Notes: a model not told the origin generated them from the sequence alone. A stretch of DNA of 17,087 bases from DAORHV01 sp964513925 (GCA_964513925.1 CAZENR010000020.1:1-17087), one strand, 5' to 3'. Counted from the stretch's first letter, positions 1 to 6,352 are shown. Numbers and translations: made by a program.

Positions 1-353
1 TCTCGCATAATCCCGGCGTGGCATTCGGCATGCACTTTCCTTCGCCGGTGCAAGAGCTGCTCATCGGCTCCGCGCTTGTGGCGGTTACGCTGCTTGCCTA
101 CCGCGAACGCAAGCACGCGCTAGCCCAAATCGCATTCGGCCTCATTATTGGGGGTGCGGTCGGCAACATCATCGATCGAATTCCGGATGGACTGGTCACC
201 GATTACTTCCAAGTAGGGACATTCCCTATTTTCAACGTAGCCGACAGCGCCATCACCATAGGGGCGGCACTCCTGCTCCTGGATGGGTTTTCCGCTGAAT
301 GGCGTCGCTTCAAAGCCCATTCTCAAGCCAAAAAAGCATCTAATGACTTTTAG
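1..353 (+). CDS. lspA: Lipoprotein signal peptidase (signal peptidase II), 5' end outside window
   Basis: LspA is an inner-membrane aspartyl protease that cleaves the signal peptide from diacylglyceryl-modified prolipoproteins. The reading frame is open from base 3, so the true start lies before the window. The visible part carries the family blocks in order: NPGVAFG (the NxGxAF block) at once, a hydrophobic helix, GNIIDRIPDG followed by VTDYF (first catalytic Asp region), and FNVADSAI (second catalytic Asp), then a last membrane helix and a short basic tail. About 117 residues are visible; full-length LspA is usually near 160, so the first membrane helix is missing here. It ends 27 nt before murA, and murA appears to have its own promoter inside the end of this gene. 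The assignment is secure from the two Asp motifs. Confidence 0.93.
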   Translation, partial: SHNPGVAFGMHFPSPVQELLIGSALVAVTLLAYRERKHALAQIAFGLIIGGAVGNIIDRIPDGLVTDYFQVGTFPIFNVADSAITIGAALLLLDGFSAEWRRFKAHSQAKKASNDF

Positions 354-371
354 GAGCTCTCATTGTAAAAT
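343..371 (+). promoter_or_regulatory. Candidate murA promoter
   Basis: A -35-like ATGACT (343-348) lies 17 bp before TAAAAT (366-371), which is preceded directly by TG. The -10 ends 9 nt before the murA ATG at 381, so transcription would start within a few bases of the start codon. No Shine-Dalgarno is present just upstream of the ATG. The -35 overlaps the last codons of lspA. Confidence 0.5.
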
Positions 372-380
372 GCCGTCTCT

Positions 381-1739
381 ATGACACCCGTCAAATCCGT
401 AAAGGCGACCGATGCCGCCAAGCAGGCAAAGCGCAAACTGATGGCAGACGCACATGCCAAACCCAAGGAGTCCGCCAACATTCGCTACCGCATTCAGGGC
501 AATATCCCGCTACGCGGCGATGTGAACATCGGCGGGTCTAAAAACGCAGCGCTGCCGTTGTTGGCAGGGAGCGTGCTAGTGAACGGCGTGTCTACCTTCC
601 ACAATGTGCCGCACCTGCGTGACATCGATGTCATGTTGCAGATTCTGGATTTCTTAGGCGCAAAGACGACGTTCGTGGGTAACACCGTCACCGTCGATAC
701 GCGCGGACTCGAAAGCAAGCCGATTCCGCATCAACTGGTTTCCAAGTTGCGAGGTGCCATCGTGTTGTTGGGCCCCATGCTTGCCCGCTTCGGTCGCGTG
801 GAAATGGCCTACCCCGGAGGCTGCGTGCTCGGCAAGCGCCCGGTCGGCGCGCACATTCTGGCGCTAGAACAAATGGGAGCCGTGAACAAAAGCACTTCCG
901 AGGTGTTGCACCTGGAAGGCCAATTGAAGCCCACGCATGTCATTCTGCCGGAGTTCTCCGTAACAGCTACCGAGAACGCACTTCTCGCAGCAGCACTTCT
1001 GCCGGGAGAAACGCGCATCGACATTGCCGCCGCTGAGCCGCATGTGCAGGATTGCTGCAAATTGGCGCAAGCAATGGGCGCAGAGGTAGAGGGTATTGGC
1101 ACCCACACGCTTGTCATTCGCGGTAAGGCCACGCTCAAGCCGGTGCAGCACACCGTCATCCCCGACTACCTCGAGGCGGGCGTGTTCGTCATTGCAGCGC
1201 TTGTCACCAAGGGCAAAGTCCGTATTCACAATGCCGATTGCAGCCACTCGCTCATGTTCCTCGACGCCGTGCGTCGCATGGGCGGCATTTGGCGCCACGA
1301 CACGGAAGAGAACGTACTCTTCGTCGATGGCGAACTATCGTCTTTGCATTCCATTCCAGTGCAGACCAACATCTACCCCGGCTTCCCGACGGACTTACAG
1401 GCCCCCATGGGAGTCGCGCTGTCACAGGCAAAAGGTGTGAGCCGCATCTTCGAAGTGCTGTTCGAAGGACGTATGGCGTACTTGTACGAGCTGGAGAAGA
1501 TGGGTGCTCATATCGAAATTCTCAACTCCCACCAGGCACTCATCATCGGCTCAACACCGCTGACGGGCCGCACGGTTGCCTCTAACGATATCCGCGCCGG
1601 AGCCGCTATGGTTCTTGCCGGCTTGTGTGCCACCGGCGAAACCATCGTCACCGATGTGCAGTACATAGAGCGTGGGTACGACCGCCTGGAAATGAAGCTC
1701 AAAAGCCTGGGAGCCGATATCGTTCGCGAGACGGCGTAA
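381..1739 (+). CDS. murA: UDP-N-acetylglucosamine 1-carboxyvinyltransferase
   Basis: MurA transfers enolpyruvate from PEP to UDP-GlcNAc, the first committed step of peptidoglycan synthesis, in the cytoplasm. The 452-aa product has the EPSP-synthase-like double fold. Visible landmarks are GGSKNAALPLLA (Lys54, substrate loop), PGGCVLGKRPVG with the PEP-binding and fosfomycin-target Cys148, PDYLEAG, FPTDLQAPM with the general-base Asp338, and the C-terminal ERGYDRLEMKLKSLGA. Cys148 is present, so fosfomycin sensitivity at the target would be expected from the family. The protein carries about 33 extra basic residues before the normal N-terminus (which begins near IRYRIQGN). An internal ATG at 441 is possible, but the promoter spacing favours 381. 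It sits with lspA in an envelope-biogenesis neighbourhood. Confidence 0.96.
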   Translation: MTPVKSVKATDAAKQAKRKLMADAHAKPKESANIRYRIQGNIPLRGDVNIGGSKNAALPLLAGSVLVNGVSTFHNVPHLRDIDVMLQILDFLGAKTTFVGNTVTVDTRGLESKPIPHQLVSKLRGAIVLLGPMLARFGRVEMAYPGGCVLGKRPVGAHILALEQMGAVNKSTSEVLHLEGQLKPTHVILPEFSVTATENALLAAALLPGETRIDIAAAEPHVQDCCKLAQAMGAEVEGIGTHTLVIRGKATLKPVQHTVIPDYLEAGVFVIAALVTKGKVRIHNADCSHSLMFLDAVRRMGGIWRHDTEENVLFVDGELSSLHSIPVQTNIYPGFPTDLQAPMGVALSQAKGVSRIFEVLFEGRMAYLYELEKMGAHIEILNSHQALIIGSTPLTGRTVASNDIRAGAAMVLAGLCATGETIVTDVQYIERGYDRLEMKLKSLGADIVRETA

Positions 1740-1748
1740 GGGAAAAAG

Positions 1749-1776
1749 TTGACAAAACAAGGACATAATGGAGAAT
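1749..1776 (+). promoter_or_regulatory. Candidate promoter for the 69-aa gene at 1800
   Basis: A perfect TTGACA (1749-1754) begins 9 nt after the murA stop. With a 16-bp spacer the -10 would be GAGAAT (1771-1776, 4/6 match), predicting transcription from about 1783 and a leader of roughly 17 nt. The same TTG could be misread as a start codon of a longer version of the downstream gene. The -10 match is only moderate. Confidence 0.4.
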
Positions 1777-1786
1777 GCACTCCATT
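1767..1786. repeat. Perfect 7-bp inverted repeat over the -10 region
   Basis: AATGGAG (1767-1773) and CTCCATT (1780-1786) are exact reverse complements separated by AATGCA. The dyad covers the proposed -10 and start point of the gene at 1800, so an operator is possible. As RNA it could be a weak terminator for murA, because TTCTTTT follows, but the stem has only three GC pairs. Confidence 0.45.
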
Positions 1787-1799
1787 CTTTTCACCCCCT

Positions 1800-2009
1800 A
1801 TGAAAGGCCATATTCCAAAAGCAAGGCTGGGAGAAGCGCACGATGCGCTCGCAGAGATGGGTATCAATGCCGAAGTGCGACATGTTCCTCTGGGAACCGG
1901 ATTTGAAGTGGTTACCACCGGCATGCCCCGAAAGGAGCGCTTGCGCGTTCAGCAGCGCCTTACCGAGCTTGGCCTGCTTATGAACCAGAGTGAATCCGAA
2001 GCCGAGTAA
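1800..2009 (+). CDS. Small conserved-looking protein of unknown function (69 aa)
   Basis: I do not recognise the family. The product starts MKGHIPKARLGEAHDAL and is soluble, with no membrane segment or signal peptide. It has a predicted helix (residues 8-19), a strand-like stretch around AEVRHVPLGTGFEVVTT, a second helix rich in Arg and Gln, and an acidic tail ending ESEAE. This alternation could be a small alpha/beta fold. I chose ATG 1800 rather than the in-frame TTG at 1749, because that TTG is the likely -35 box and the extra 17 residues look non-coding. No Shine-Dalgarno precedes it. It lies between murA and the beta-lactamase-fold gene on the same strand. Confidence 0.6.
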   Translation: MKGHIPKARLGEAHDALAEMGINAEVRHVPLGTGFEVVTTGMPRKERLRVQQRLTELGLLMNQSESEAE

Positions 2010-2037
2010 GGCTCTTCCGCACGCACGCGTTTTCCCT

Positions 2038-2043
2038 TACACT
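2038..2043 (+). promoter_or_regulatory. Candidate leaderless -10 element
   Basis: TACACT ends 7 nt before ATG 2051, which places the expected start point at or next to the A of the start codon. There is no Shine-Dalgarno. No convincing -35 was seen. Confidence 0.45.
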
Positions 2044-2050
2044 CCCCGCG

Positions 2051-2581
2051 ATGATTACAATCACTCCTTCTTCCACTTCGGCATGCTCCGTCAAAGGAGC
2101 GGATATCGCCTTCGAACTGTTCCCGGAAAAGCCGGTCAAAGGCACCTATTCGCTGTTGGCGCACCCCGAAGAAGAGACGATGGAAAAGGTGATCAGCTGG
2201 CCGGGAGAGTACGATTTTCAGAGCATGACGCTGCGTGGCATTGGCCAGCAGCAGGGCAAGCAGGTGTCGTACACCGCTGCTATCGATGGAGTGCGCTGCG
2301 GATTTATCGATGCGCCCTTGTACGACTGGACTGATACAGAAGTACAACTCATGGGCGATATCGACGTGCTCGTCATCCGTCCAGACGACCAGAAGAAGGC
2401 ATCCGCCCTCGTAGAAGCAATCGACCCGCGCGTAGTTGTTATCGTTCCCATGAAGAAGGGTGCCGATGCCGCCGCAGTGGCCAAGGCTTGCGGCGCGAAG
2501 GATGTGCAGACCGTCAGTGAATTCAAGGCCAAGGCCGGATCACTCCCAAGCGACAGCAGGCAGGTGATCATCTTGCAGTAG
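2051..2581 (+). CDS. Metallo-beta-lactamase-fold protein, metal ligands absent
   Basis: The 176-aa product resembles the short Zn-dependent-hydrolase-like proteins common in CPR genomes. The recognisable blocks are SWPGEYDFQSMTLRGIG (family GPGEYEVKGI), DGVRCGFIDAP, MGDIDVLVIRPDD, the core DPRVVVIVPMKKG (family PKIIIPMHYG), and a C-terminal beta strand ending RQVIILQ. The catalytic HxHxDH signature of true metallo-beta-lactamases is not visible, and the usual C-terminal PMHY histidine is Lys. I therefore infer the fold but not hydrolase activity; a binding or regulatory role is possible. It has no signal peptide, so it is probably cytoplasmic. It appears to be transcribed from its own leaderless promoter and is followed by tRNA-Arg. 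Fold call moderate, function unknown. Confidence 0.62.
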   Translation: MITITPSSTSACSVKGADIAFELFPEKPVKGTYSLLAHPEEETMEKVISWPGEYDFQSMTLRGIGQQQGKQVSYTAAIDGVRCGFIDAPLYDWTDTEVQLMGDIDVLVIRPDDQKKASALVEAIDPRVVVIVPMKKGADAAAVAKACGAKDVQTVSEFKAKAGSLPSDSRQVIILQ

Positions 2582-2591
2582 CGTCGCCGCA

Positions 2592-2620
2592 GTAGCGGTG
2601 GGTGCTACGCTCGATCCTTT
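2592..2620 (+). terminator. Weak hairpin after the beta-lactamase-fold gene
   Basis: GTAGC (2592-2596) pairs with GCTAC (2604-2608) around a 7-nt loop, and a short CCTTTT run follows at 2615-2620. The stem is short and the T run distant, so termination is only possible. The 9-mer GCAGTAGCG also occurs twice here (2575-2583 and 2589-2597), overlapping the stop codon. Confidence 0.25.
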
Positions 2621-2638
2621 TCGCTATGCTCAGAGCAT

Positions 2639-2713
2639 GGTCCCGTAGTTCAATGGATAGAACGACCCTCTCCTAAGGGGTAGATGCAGGTTCGATTCCC
2701 GCCGGGACTACCA
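2639..2713 (+). tRNA. tRNA-Arg, anticodon CCT
   Basis: A full cloverleaf can be folded by hand. The acceptor is GGTCCCG/CGGGACT, the D arm is GTTC/GAAC, and the anticodon stem is ACCCT/GGGGT around loop CTCCTAA, giving anticodon CCT (codon AGG, Arg). The T loop is TTCGATT, the discriminator is A and CCA is encoded at 2711-2713. Two oddities are visible: the first acceptor pair is G-U, and the T stem GCAGG/CCCGC contains an A-C mismatch. TATGCT (2625-2630) is a plausible -10 just upstream. Confidence 0.95.
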
Positions 2714-2717
2714 AGAC

Positions 2718-2752
2718 TCACGAATGAAAGCCTTGCCGGCCTTCTCTCGTGA
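2718..2752 (+). other. Imperfect hairpin just downstream of the tRNA
   Basis: TCACGA (2718-2723) pairs with TCGTGA (2747-2752). Inside, after a 2x2 internal loop, GAAAGCC pairs with GGCCTTC with one A-C mismatch around loop TTGCC. This begins 4 nt after CCA. No T run follows, so it may be a processing or rho-independent-like 3' structure rather than a classical terminator. Confidence 0.4.
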
Positions 2753-2835
2753 ATACTCTTCCCGTTCACGCTGTCGCTCTTGACGAGTGCTTCAGACCCA
2801 CGGCTACAGAGAGCCCAACATCGAGCCAGTATCGC

Positions 2836-2844
2836 TGATACCAT
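2836..2844 (+). promoter_or_regulatory. Candidate extended -10, leaderless
   Basis: TGATACCAT is an extended -10 (TGn plus TACCAT, 4/6) that ends 6 nt before ATG 2851. The start point would fall on the start codon. No Shine-Dalgarno is present. Confidence 0.45.
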
Positions 2845-2850
2845 ATCACC

Positions 2851-3264
2851 ATGAAGCAGAATCCTCTTGTGCCGGTGCTGTACTGCTCATCCTTTGCCGA
2901 ATCGGTGGATTTTTATGTCAATCAACTTGGCTTCTCCGTTCTCTACGAACGACCGGAGGCGAAGTTTTGCTTTCTTGAAAGAGAGGGTGCTCAACTTATG
3001 CTTGAAGAAATCGGCGCAGACAAGCAGTGGCACACCGGCGCTCTGGAGCGACCGTTCGGTCGCGGGATCAATATGCAATTCATCATCACTCGAGTTTCCG
3101 AACTATTCGAGCAATTGCGAACATCTGGACAGAGATTTTTTGCACCCCTGGAAGAAAAGCAGTATCGCCGCGCGGAAGACACCGTCGTGTGCAGGCAGTT
3201 TGTCGTGCAAGACCCGGATGGCTACCTGCTGAGATTCTCCGAAGTTATTGAGAAAAGGCCATAG
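2851..3264 (+). CDS. VOC-superfamily protein, bleomycin-resistance/glyoxalase-like
   Basis: The 137-aa product is a typical single-copy vicinal-oxygen-chelate protein made of two beta-alpha-beta-beta-beta units. Evidence is the opening VPVLYCSSFAESVDFYVNQL (family PxLxVxDxxxSxxFYxxxLGF), YERPEAKFCFLEREGAQLML, a middle GRGINMQFI block, and the C-terminal CRQFVVQDPDGYLLRFSE. In the bleomycin-resistance branch these proteins bind a drug as homodimers without catalysis; others are dioxygenases or glyoxalases. The sequence is much closer to the ordinary bacterial consensus than its degenerate neighbours are, and it sits right after a tRNA, so gain by transfer is plausible but unproven. Family call strong, substrate unknown. 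Confidence 0.85.
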   Translation: MKQNPLVPVLYCSSFAESVDFYVNQLGFSVLYERPEAKFCFLEREGAQLMLEEIGADKQWHTGALERPFGRGINMQFIITRVSELFEQLRTSGQRFFAPLEEKQYRRAEDTVVCRQFVVQDPDGYLLRFSEVIEKRP

Positions 3265-3282
3265 AGCCAGAGCTTTTTTCAA

Positions 3283-3537
3283 TCATTCGTACAAACACAG
3301 CGCACACGTGCCGTTTTGCTGACACGTGCTCTGCGAGAATTGCCCCGGGATGAATTCCGCACCATCGAATCCGGCGCACCAGCAATCGCTGTTCGAGCGG
3401 CAGGCGTCCTTGGGTCCGGTGGTATGGCGTTCCATGGGAGGCGGCGCGTACCGGCTTGCAACGCGCACCGCAAACAAAAGAACGAGCATGGCAATGACCA
3501 CGATAGCTCCGGCCAATGCCCCTGCTGCTTTCGACAT
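3283..3537 (-). CDS. Small single-pass membrane protein with Cys-rich extracytoplasmic tail
   Basis: The 84-aa product starts MSKAAGALAG and has one strong hydrophobic segment (about residues 7-26), then a Pro/Arg linker and a tail with six cysteines (46, 52, 54, 72, 78, 81), including SDCWCAGFDGAEFIPG and GTCALCLYE. The paired-Cys pattern suggests a small disulfide or metal-binding module outside the membrane. I know of similar short membrane-plus-Cys proteins in CPR genomes but cannot name a family. The start at 3537 is preferred over an upstream in-frame ATG at 3582, because a TACACT -10 lies exactly 6 nt before it. It is convergent with the VOC gene (18-nt gap) and divergent from the SLH gene. 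Confidence 0.65.
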   Translation of the reverse strand: MSKAAGALAGAIVVIAMLVLLFAVRVASRYAPPPMERHTTGPKDACRSNSDCWCAGFDGAEFIPGQFSQSTCQQNGTCALCLYE

Positions 3538-3543
3538 GGCCGC

Positions 3544-3567
3544 AGTGTACCACCTGCCGTGTATACT
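3544..3567. promoter_or_regulatory. Overlapping divergent leaderless promoters
   Basis: On the minus strand TACACT (3549-3544) ends 6 nt before ATG 3537. On the plus strand TATACT (3562-3567), preceded by TG, ends 6 nt before ATG 3574. The two start codons are only 36 bp apart, so each promoter's spacer and -35 region overlaps the other gene's -10 or start. Simultaneous RNA polymerase occupancy is unlikely, so the two genes may be reciprocally expressed. Confidence 0.55.
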
Positions 3568-3573
3568 GCATGC

Positions 3574-5262
3574 ATGCACCACCGCACACTTCTTGCAGTA
3601 ACGTTACTCAGTGTTCCCTTTGCAGCGCTTGCGCTCGATTTTTCACGCGCAAATCTGCCCTATACCGATGTGGAGAAGGCGACTCCAGAGTCCGCTGCAA
3701 TTAGCCTGCTCACCGGAGAGGGTGTGGTGCGGGGATATGACGACGGCACGTTCCGCCCGGAACAACAATTAAACCGCGCCGAATTTTTGAAAATTGTCAT
3801 CGAAACAGCATACTCGAATTTTCTCGATGCCTACACCGGCCCCACCGAGCAGTGCTTCGTAGATGTGCCGCTGGATGCTTGGTTCATGCCCTATGCATGC
3901 TTCGGCAAGGAGAAGGGCATTGTCAGCGGGTATCCCATTGCGCAAGCACCCAAGAGCCGCTGGCCCCTGAAGCCGGAGCAGAACGTCAACTATGCCGAGG
4001 CGCTTAAAATTCTGTCCGAACTGTACGAGTACACGCTCACGCATGAAGACGGTGACGAGTGGTACTCGCCGTACTATCGCGCAGCCATAGAACACGGCAC
4101 GGCATTGTCGGTGAATTTACCGTTCGATGCCCAGCTTACTCGTGGGCAAATGGCGCGGCTGGCAGCGGCGTTCCTGGCCGAATCCCAAGGTCAACTGAAG
4201 AGCTACCGCCTTGCTGAACGGGGTGAGTATGTCGCCTCTTCTTCGTCCAGCAGGGTAAGCAGTTCTGCGTCGTCCAGCTCCTCTTCGGTGCAATCTTCTT
4301 CATCCGAATCGACGAGCCAGCCCTCTTCATCCGCATCGTCGCAGGGATACACGCTGCCGTCGGCAAATCACTTCCTTGTAGCAGGACGCAAGTCCGATGC
4401 CATTGCGGATGGCGTAGTCCGATTATCGGAACAGGGCAGTATTCGCGCAGTGGAAGTATCGCTGTTTCAGGAAGTAAAAGCTCTGGATGTACTGGAAGTG
4501 ACAACCGAAGACGGGACGCTGATTGCCACTCTTCGCCAACGTACCAATGCCACATCTCCGGACTACAAGCAGTACTACGAAGTGCAGCTGACGCCCGAGC
4601 AAGGGTATGCAATCGCCGCCAATACCGATGTGCGTCTTGCATTGCGCGCCGTCATTCGCACCCCGGAAAATAACGGCGCATCTGAGCAATTGCTCCAGGT
4701 TCGCACGTTCAAAGTTACGCTGGTTGGAAGCCAGACCAACGGCAATACCAGCCTCAATTTGTCCGGCCCATTCCCCAAGCATCAAACGTCTTTCGGTCGC
4801 ATTACTGCGGTCGGTTCGGTAAACCCGGCCACCGCGCAAGTCACTTCCGGCACTGGGTTACTGCTCGGCACGTTCACCTTTTGGGGTGAGGCGATTTCCG
4901 GCAAGCAGCTTTCCGTGACAGACGTAACCTTCTCGTTGGCGCGTACCGGTACCGTGGACATCAAGAATATTCGCTTGGGACGCCCCGGTGGCGAAACGAT
5001 GTCTTGCACGCTTGGAAACGATGGCGTGAGCTGTAACACCATTCCCGCAGCAGCCGGGGCCATTGGTGAAGGTACAGCGCTCACTCTGGAGTTGCGTGCG
5101 GATGTAACAGTGACGGGCGGTGCCGCTAGCCTGGAGGCAAGCTTGGCAAATGCCGGGTCACCCGAGGCACTTGGCAGCGTGTGGTGGACCGATCAATCTG
5201 GCCGCTTCCGCTGGATAGAAAGCAAGGCATCGCCGCTCGCCCGCGGAATTCGCTATCAATAA
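3574..5262 (+). CDS. Secreted surface protein with three SLH domains and Ser-rich linker
   Basis: The 562-aa product begins with a signal peptide (MHHRTLLAVTLLSVPFAALA). Three S-layer-homology domains follow: about residues 28-77 (YTDV...GYDDGTFRPEQQLNRAEFLKI), 94-150 (FVDVPLDAWFMPYA...YAEALKIL) and 157-203. A Ser-rich low-complexity linker (about 222-256) leads to a long beta-rich C-terminal region of roughly 300 residues that I do not recognise. SLH triplets usually bind secondary cell-wall polymers, so this is probably a wall-anchored surface protein. The frame stays open upstream to 3316, but the signal peptide and the TATACT 6 nt before ATG 3574 fix the start. A hairpin at its stop codon separates it from the minus-strand genes. 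Confidence 0.85.
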   Translation: MHHRTLLAVTLLSVPFAALALDFSRANLPYTDVEKATPESAAISLLTGEGVVRGYDDGTFRPEQQLNRAEFLKIVIETAYSNFLDAYTGPTEQCFVDVPLDAWFMPYACFGKEKGIVSGYPIAQAPKSRWPLKPEQNVNYAEALKILSELYEYTLTHEDGDEWYSPYYRAAIEHGTALSVNLPFDAQLTRGQMARLAAAFLAESQGQLKSYRLAERGEYVASSSSSRVSSSASSSSSSVQSSSSESTSQPSSSASSQGYTLPSANHFLVAGRKSDAIADGVVRLSEQGSIRAVEVSLFQEVKALDVLEVTTEDGTLIATLRQRTNATSPDYKQYYEVQLTPEQGYAIAANTDVRLALRAVIRTPENNGASEQLLQVRTFKVTLVGSQTNGNTSLNLSGPFPKHQTSFGRITAVGSVNPATAQVTSGTGLLLGTFTFWGEAISGKQLSVTDVTFSLARTGTVDIKNIRLGRPGGETMSCTLGNDGVSCNTIPAAAGAIGEGTALTLELRADVTVTGGAASLEASLANAGSPEALGSVWWTDQSGRFRWIESKASPLARGIRYQ

Positions 5263-5287
5263 AAACCACCAGGGAGTTCCTGGCGGT
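5258..5287 (-). terminator. Intrinsic terminator, minus strand (partly bidirectional)
   Basis: ACCaCCAGG (5265-5273) and CCTGGcGGT (5279-5287) form an 8-pair stem with one mismatch and a GAGTT loop. Read on the minus strand the stem is followed by TTTTTATTG, a good U tract, so it would end transcripts of the small gene at 5321. On the plus strand the hairpin follows the SLH stop but lacks a T run. Confidence 0.7.
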
Positions 5288-5320
5288 CTCTTGTGCGAGT
5301 GATGTGTGCCGCTCGCGCTG

Positions 5321-5416
5321 CTAGAACATGGCGCGGACGACGACCAGGAATCCGATGGCGAACACAGCCCAGATCAGGCTGAGTGCGATCATCTTCTCCT
5401 TGAGCTCCTTGTCCAT
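5321..5416 (-). CDS. Very small single-pass membrane peptide (31 aa)
   Basis: Minus-strand reading from ATG 5416 gives a charged N-terminus MDKELKEKM followed by one continuous hydrophobic segment (IALSLIWAVFAIGFLVVV) and RAMF, ending at TAG. An in-frame ATG at 5434 would add MLKRHP, giving 37 aa. Charge placement suggests a short helix with its N-terminus inside the cell. Support for a real gene comes from its surroundings: a promoter-like pair upstream (5460-5488), a terminator downstream (5258-5287), and hydrophobic, balanced codon content across the whole frame. I do not recognise the family. It follows pyrF on the same strand. Confidence 0.55.
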   Translation of the reverse strand: MDKELKEKMIALSLIWAVFAIGFLVVVRAMF

Positions 5417-5459
5417 AGGATGACGCTTAAGCATGTGTGTATTGGGGATGTATATGTCT

Positions 5460-5488
5460 ATTGTACAGTAAAATTGACATTTCTGCAA
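5460..5488 (-). promoter_or_regulatory. Candidate promoter of the small membrane peptide
   Basis: On the minus strand TTGCAG (5488-5483) and TACAAT (5465-5460) are separated by exactly 17 bp, and TG directly precedes the -10. The start point would be near 5453, giving a 19-nt leader to ATG 5434 or 37 nt to ATG 5416. No Shine-Dalgarno was seen. Confidence 0.45.
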
Positions 5489-5492
5489 TGTC
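5476..5492 (-). terminator. Weak hairpin downstream of pyrF
   Basis: On the minus strand GACATT and AATGTC form a perfect 6-bp stem around GCAGA, followed by AATTTT. It begins 18 nt after the pyrF stop. Only two GC pairs make it a weak terminator, and it overlaps the proposed promoter of the next small gene. Confidence 0.3.
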
Positions 5493-5509
5493 CTTCCAAC
5501 GAGCTATTA

Positions 5510-6352
5510 CTAGGTAAAAAGCCTCTGGAGCTCTTTTGCCATGGTTTCAGCGGCTTTCCCAGCGGCATCTTGCCAGTCCTTGTTTGCAGAGGCATACAGA
5601 ATGGCTCGCGCGGAATTGATGATGGCACCGGTACCGTCGGCCAAAAAGCCATGGCGGCAATCCTCGGCGGTTCCGCCTTGCGCGCCATACCCGGGAATCA
5701 AAAACGGCACATGCGGCATGAGTGTGCGCAGGTACTTCAGTTCTTCTGGATAGGTTGCGCCTACAACCGCACCCATGGACGATAAGTTGCTTGCCTTTCC
5801 AAGTTGCTGCGATGCCCAACTTTCCACCAGCTGCGCCAGGTATTCGTGCACAACTTCATCGCCAGTGGGCAGATCCTGCAATTCGCCGGAGCTCTCGTTA
5901 CTGGTCTTCACCAGTACGTACATGCCTTTGCCGCTCTTAGCGCACTGTTTGGCAAATGGCAGCACGCCATCGGAACCCAAATACGGCGTTACCGTCAGTG
6001 CATCGAACGGCGCATCTGCCCCCAGGTACGCTTCGGCGTAGGCATCGCATGTGGAGCCAATGTCATTGCGCTTGCCGTCGGCAATGACCAGCAACCCCTG
6101 CGATTGAGCGTATGCGGAAACGTCGTAGAGCGCCTTCATGCCCTGCCAACCCAGCAGCTCGAAATAGGCAAGCTGTGGCTTCACGGCACAGGCGGTGTTC
6201 TTTACCGCATCGATAATTCCTTTGCAGAACTGGGTCGCGCCATCCACGTCTTTGGAAACACCGAGCGGCAATTTGCCGAGCATAGGGTCTAACCCCACGC
6301 ACACGGGCGATGTCTTCTTGATGCGGTCTTGGAGGCGATCGGCGTAGTGCAT
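5510..6352 (-). CDS. pyrF: Orotidine 5'-phosphate decarboxylase
   Basis: PyrF converts OMP to UMP, the last step of de novo pyrimidine synthesis, in the cytoplasm. The 280-aa TIM-barrel protein shows VCVGLDP near the N-terminus, KPQLAYFE, the catalytic DGKRNDIGST (Asp92, Lys94, Asp97), TVTPYLGSDG, VLVKTSN, and the phosphate-binding end FLIPGYGAQGG with INSARAI. Its length and these motifs match the longer subfamily (type 2). The start at ATG 6352 is chosen over TTG 6361, because TATGCT ends 9 nt before 6352 and only at TTG 6361 itself. The gene lies 27 nt after comM on the same strand. Other pyr genes are not in the window. Confidence 0.95.
   Translation of the reverse strand: MHYADRLQDRIKKTSPVCVGLDPMLGKLPLGVSKDVDGATQFCKGIIDAVKNTACAVKPQLAYFELLGWQGMKALYDVSAYAQSQGLLVIADGKRNDIGSTCDAYAEAYLGADAPFDALTVTPYLGSDGVLPFAKQCAKSGKGMYVLVKTSNESSGELQDLPTGDEVVHEYLAQLVESWASQQLGKASNLSSMGAVVGATYPEELKYLRTLMPHVPFLIPGYGAQGGTAEDCRHGFLADGTGAIINSARAILYASANKDWQDAAGKAAETMAKELQRLFT

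Noticed and set aside
2639..3300. tRNA-Arg as an attachment site of an integrated element
   Set aside because: No second copy of the tRNA 3' end, integrase or flanking repeat was found in the window.
3316..3573. N-terminal extension of the SLH gene
   Set aside because: The extra residues are basic and disordered, lie opposite the Cys-rich gene and precede an evident signal peptide. The promoter spacing supports ATG 3574.
4238..4350. Low-complexity tcttcg/tcgtcc stretch resembling a repeat array
   Set aside because: It encodes the Ser-rich linker of the SLH protein; units are irregular, so it is neither CRISPR nor a structured tandem repeat.
5306..5785. Plus-strand open frame of 159 codons
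   Set aside because: It is opposite pyrF and the small membrane peptide and has no recognisable domain or promoter.
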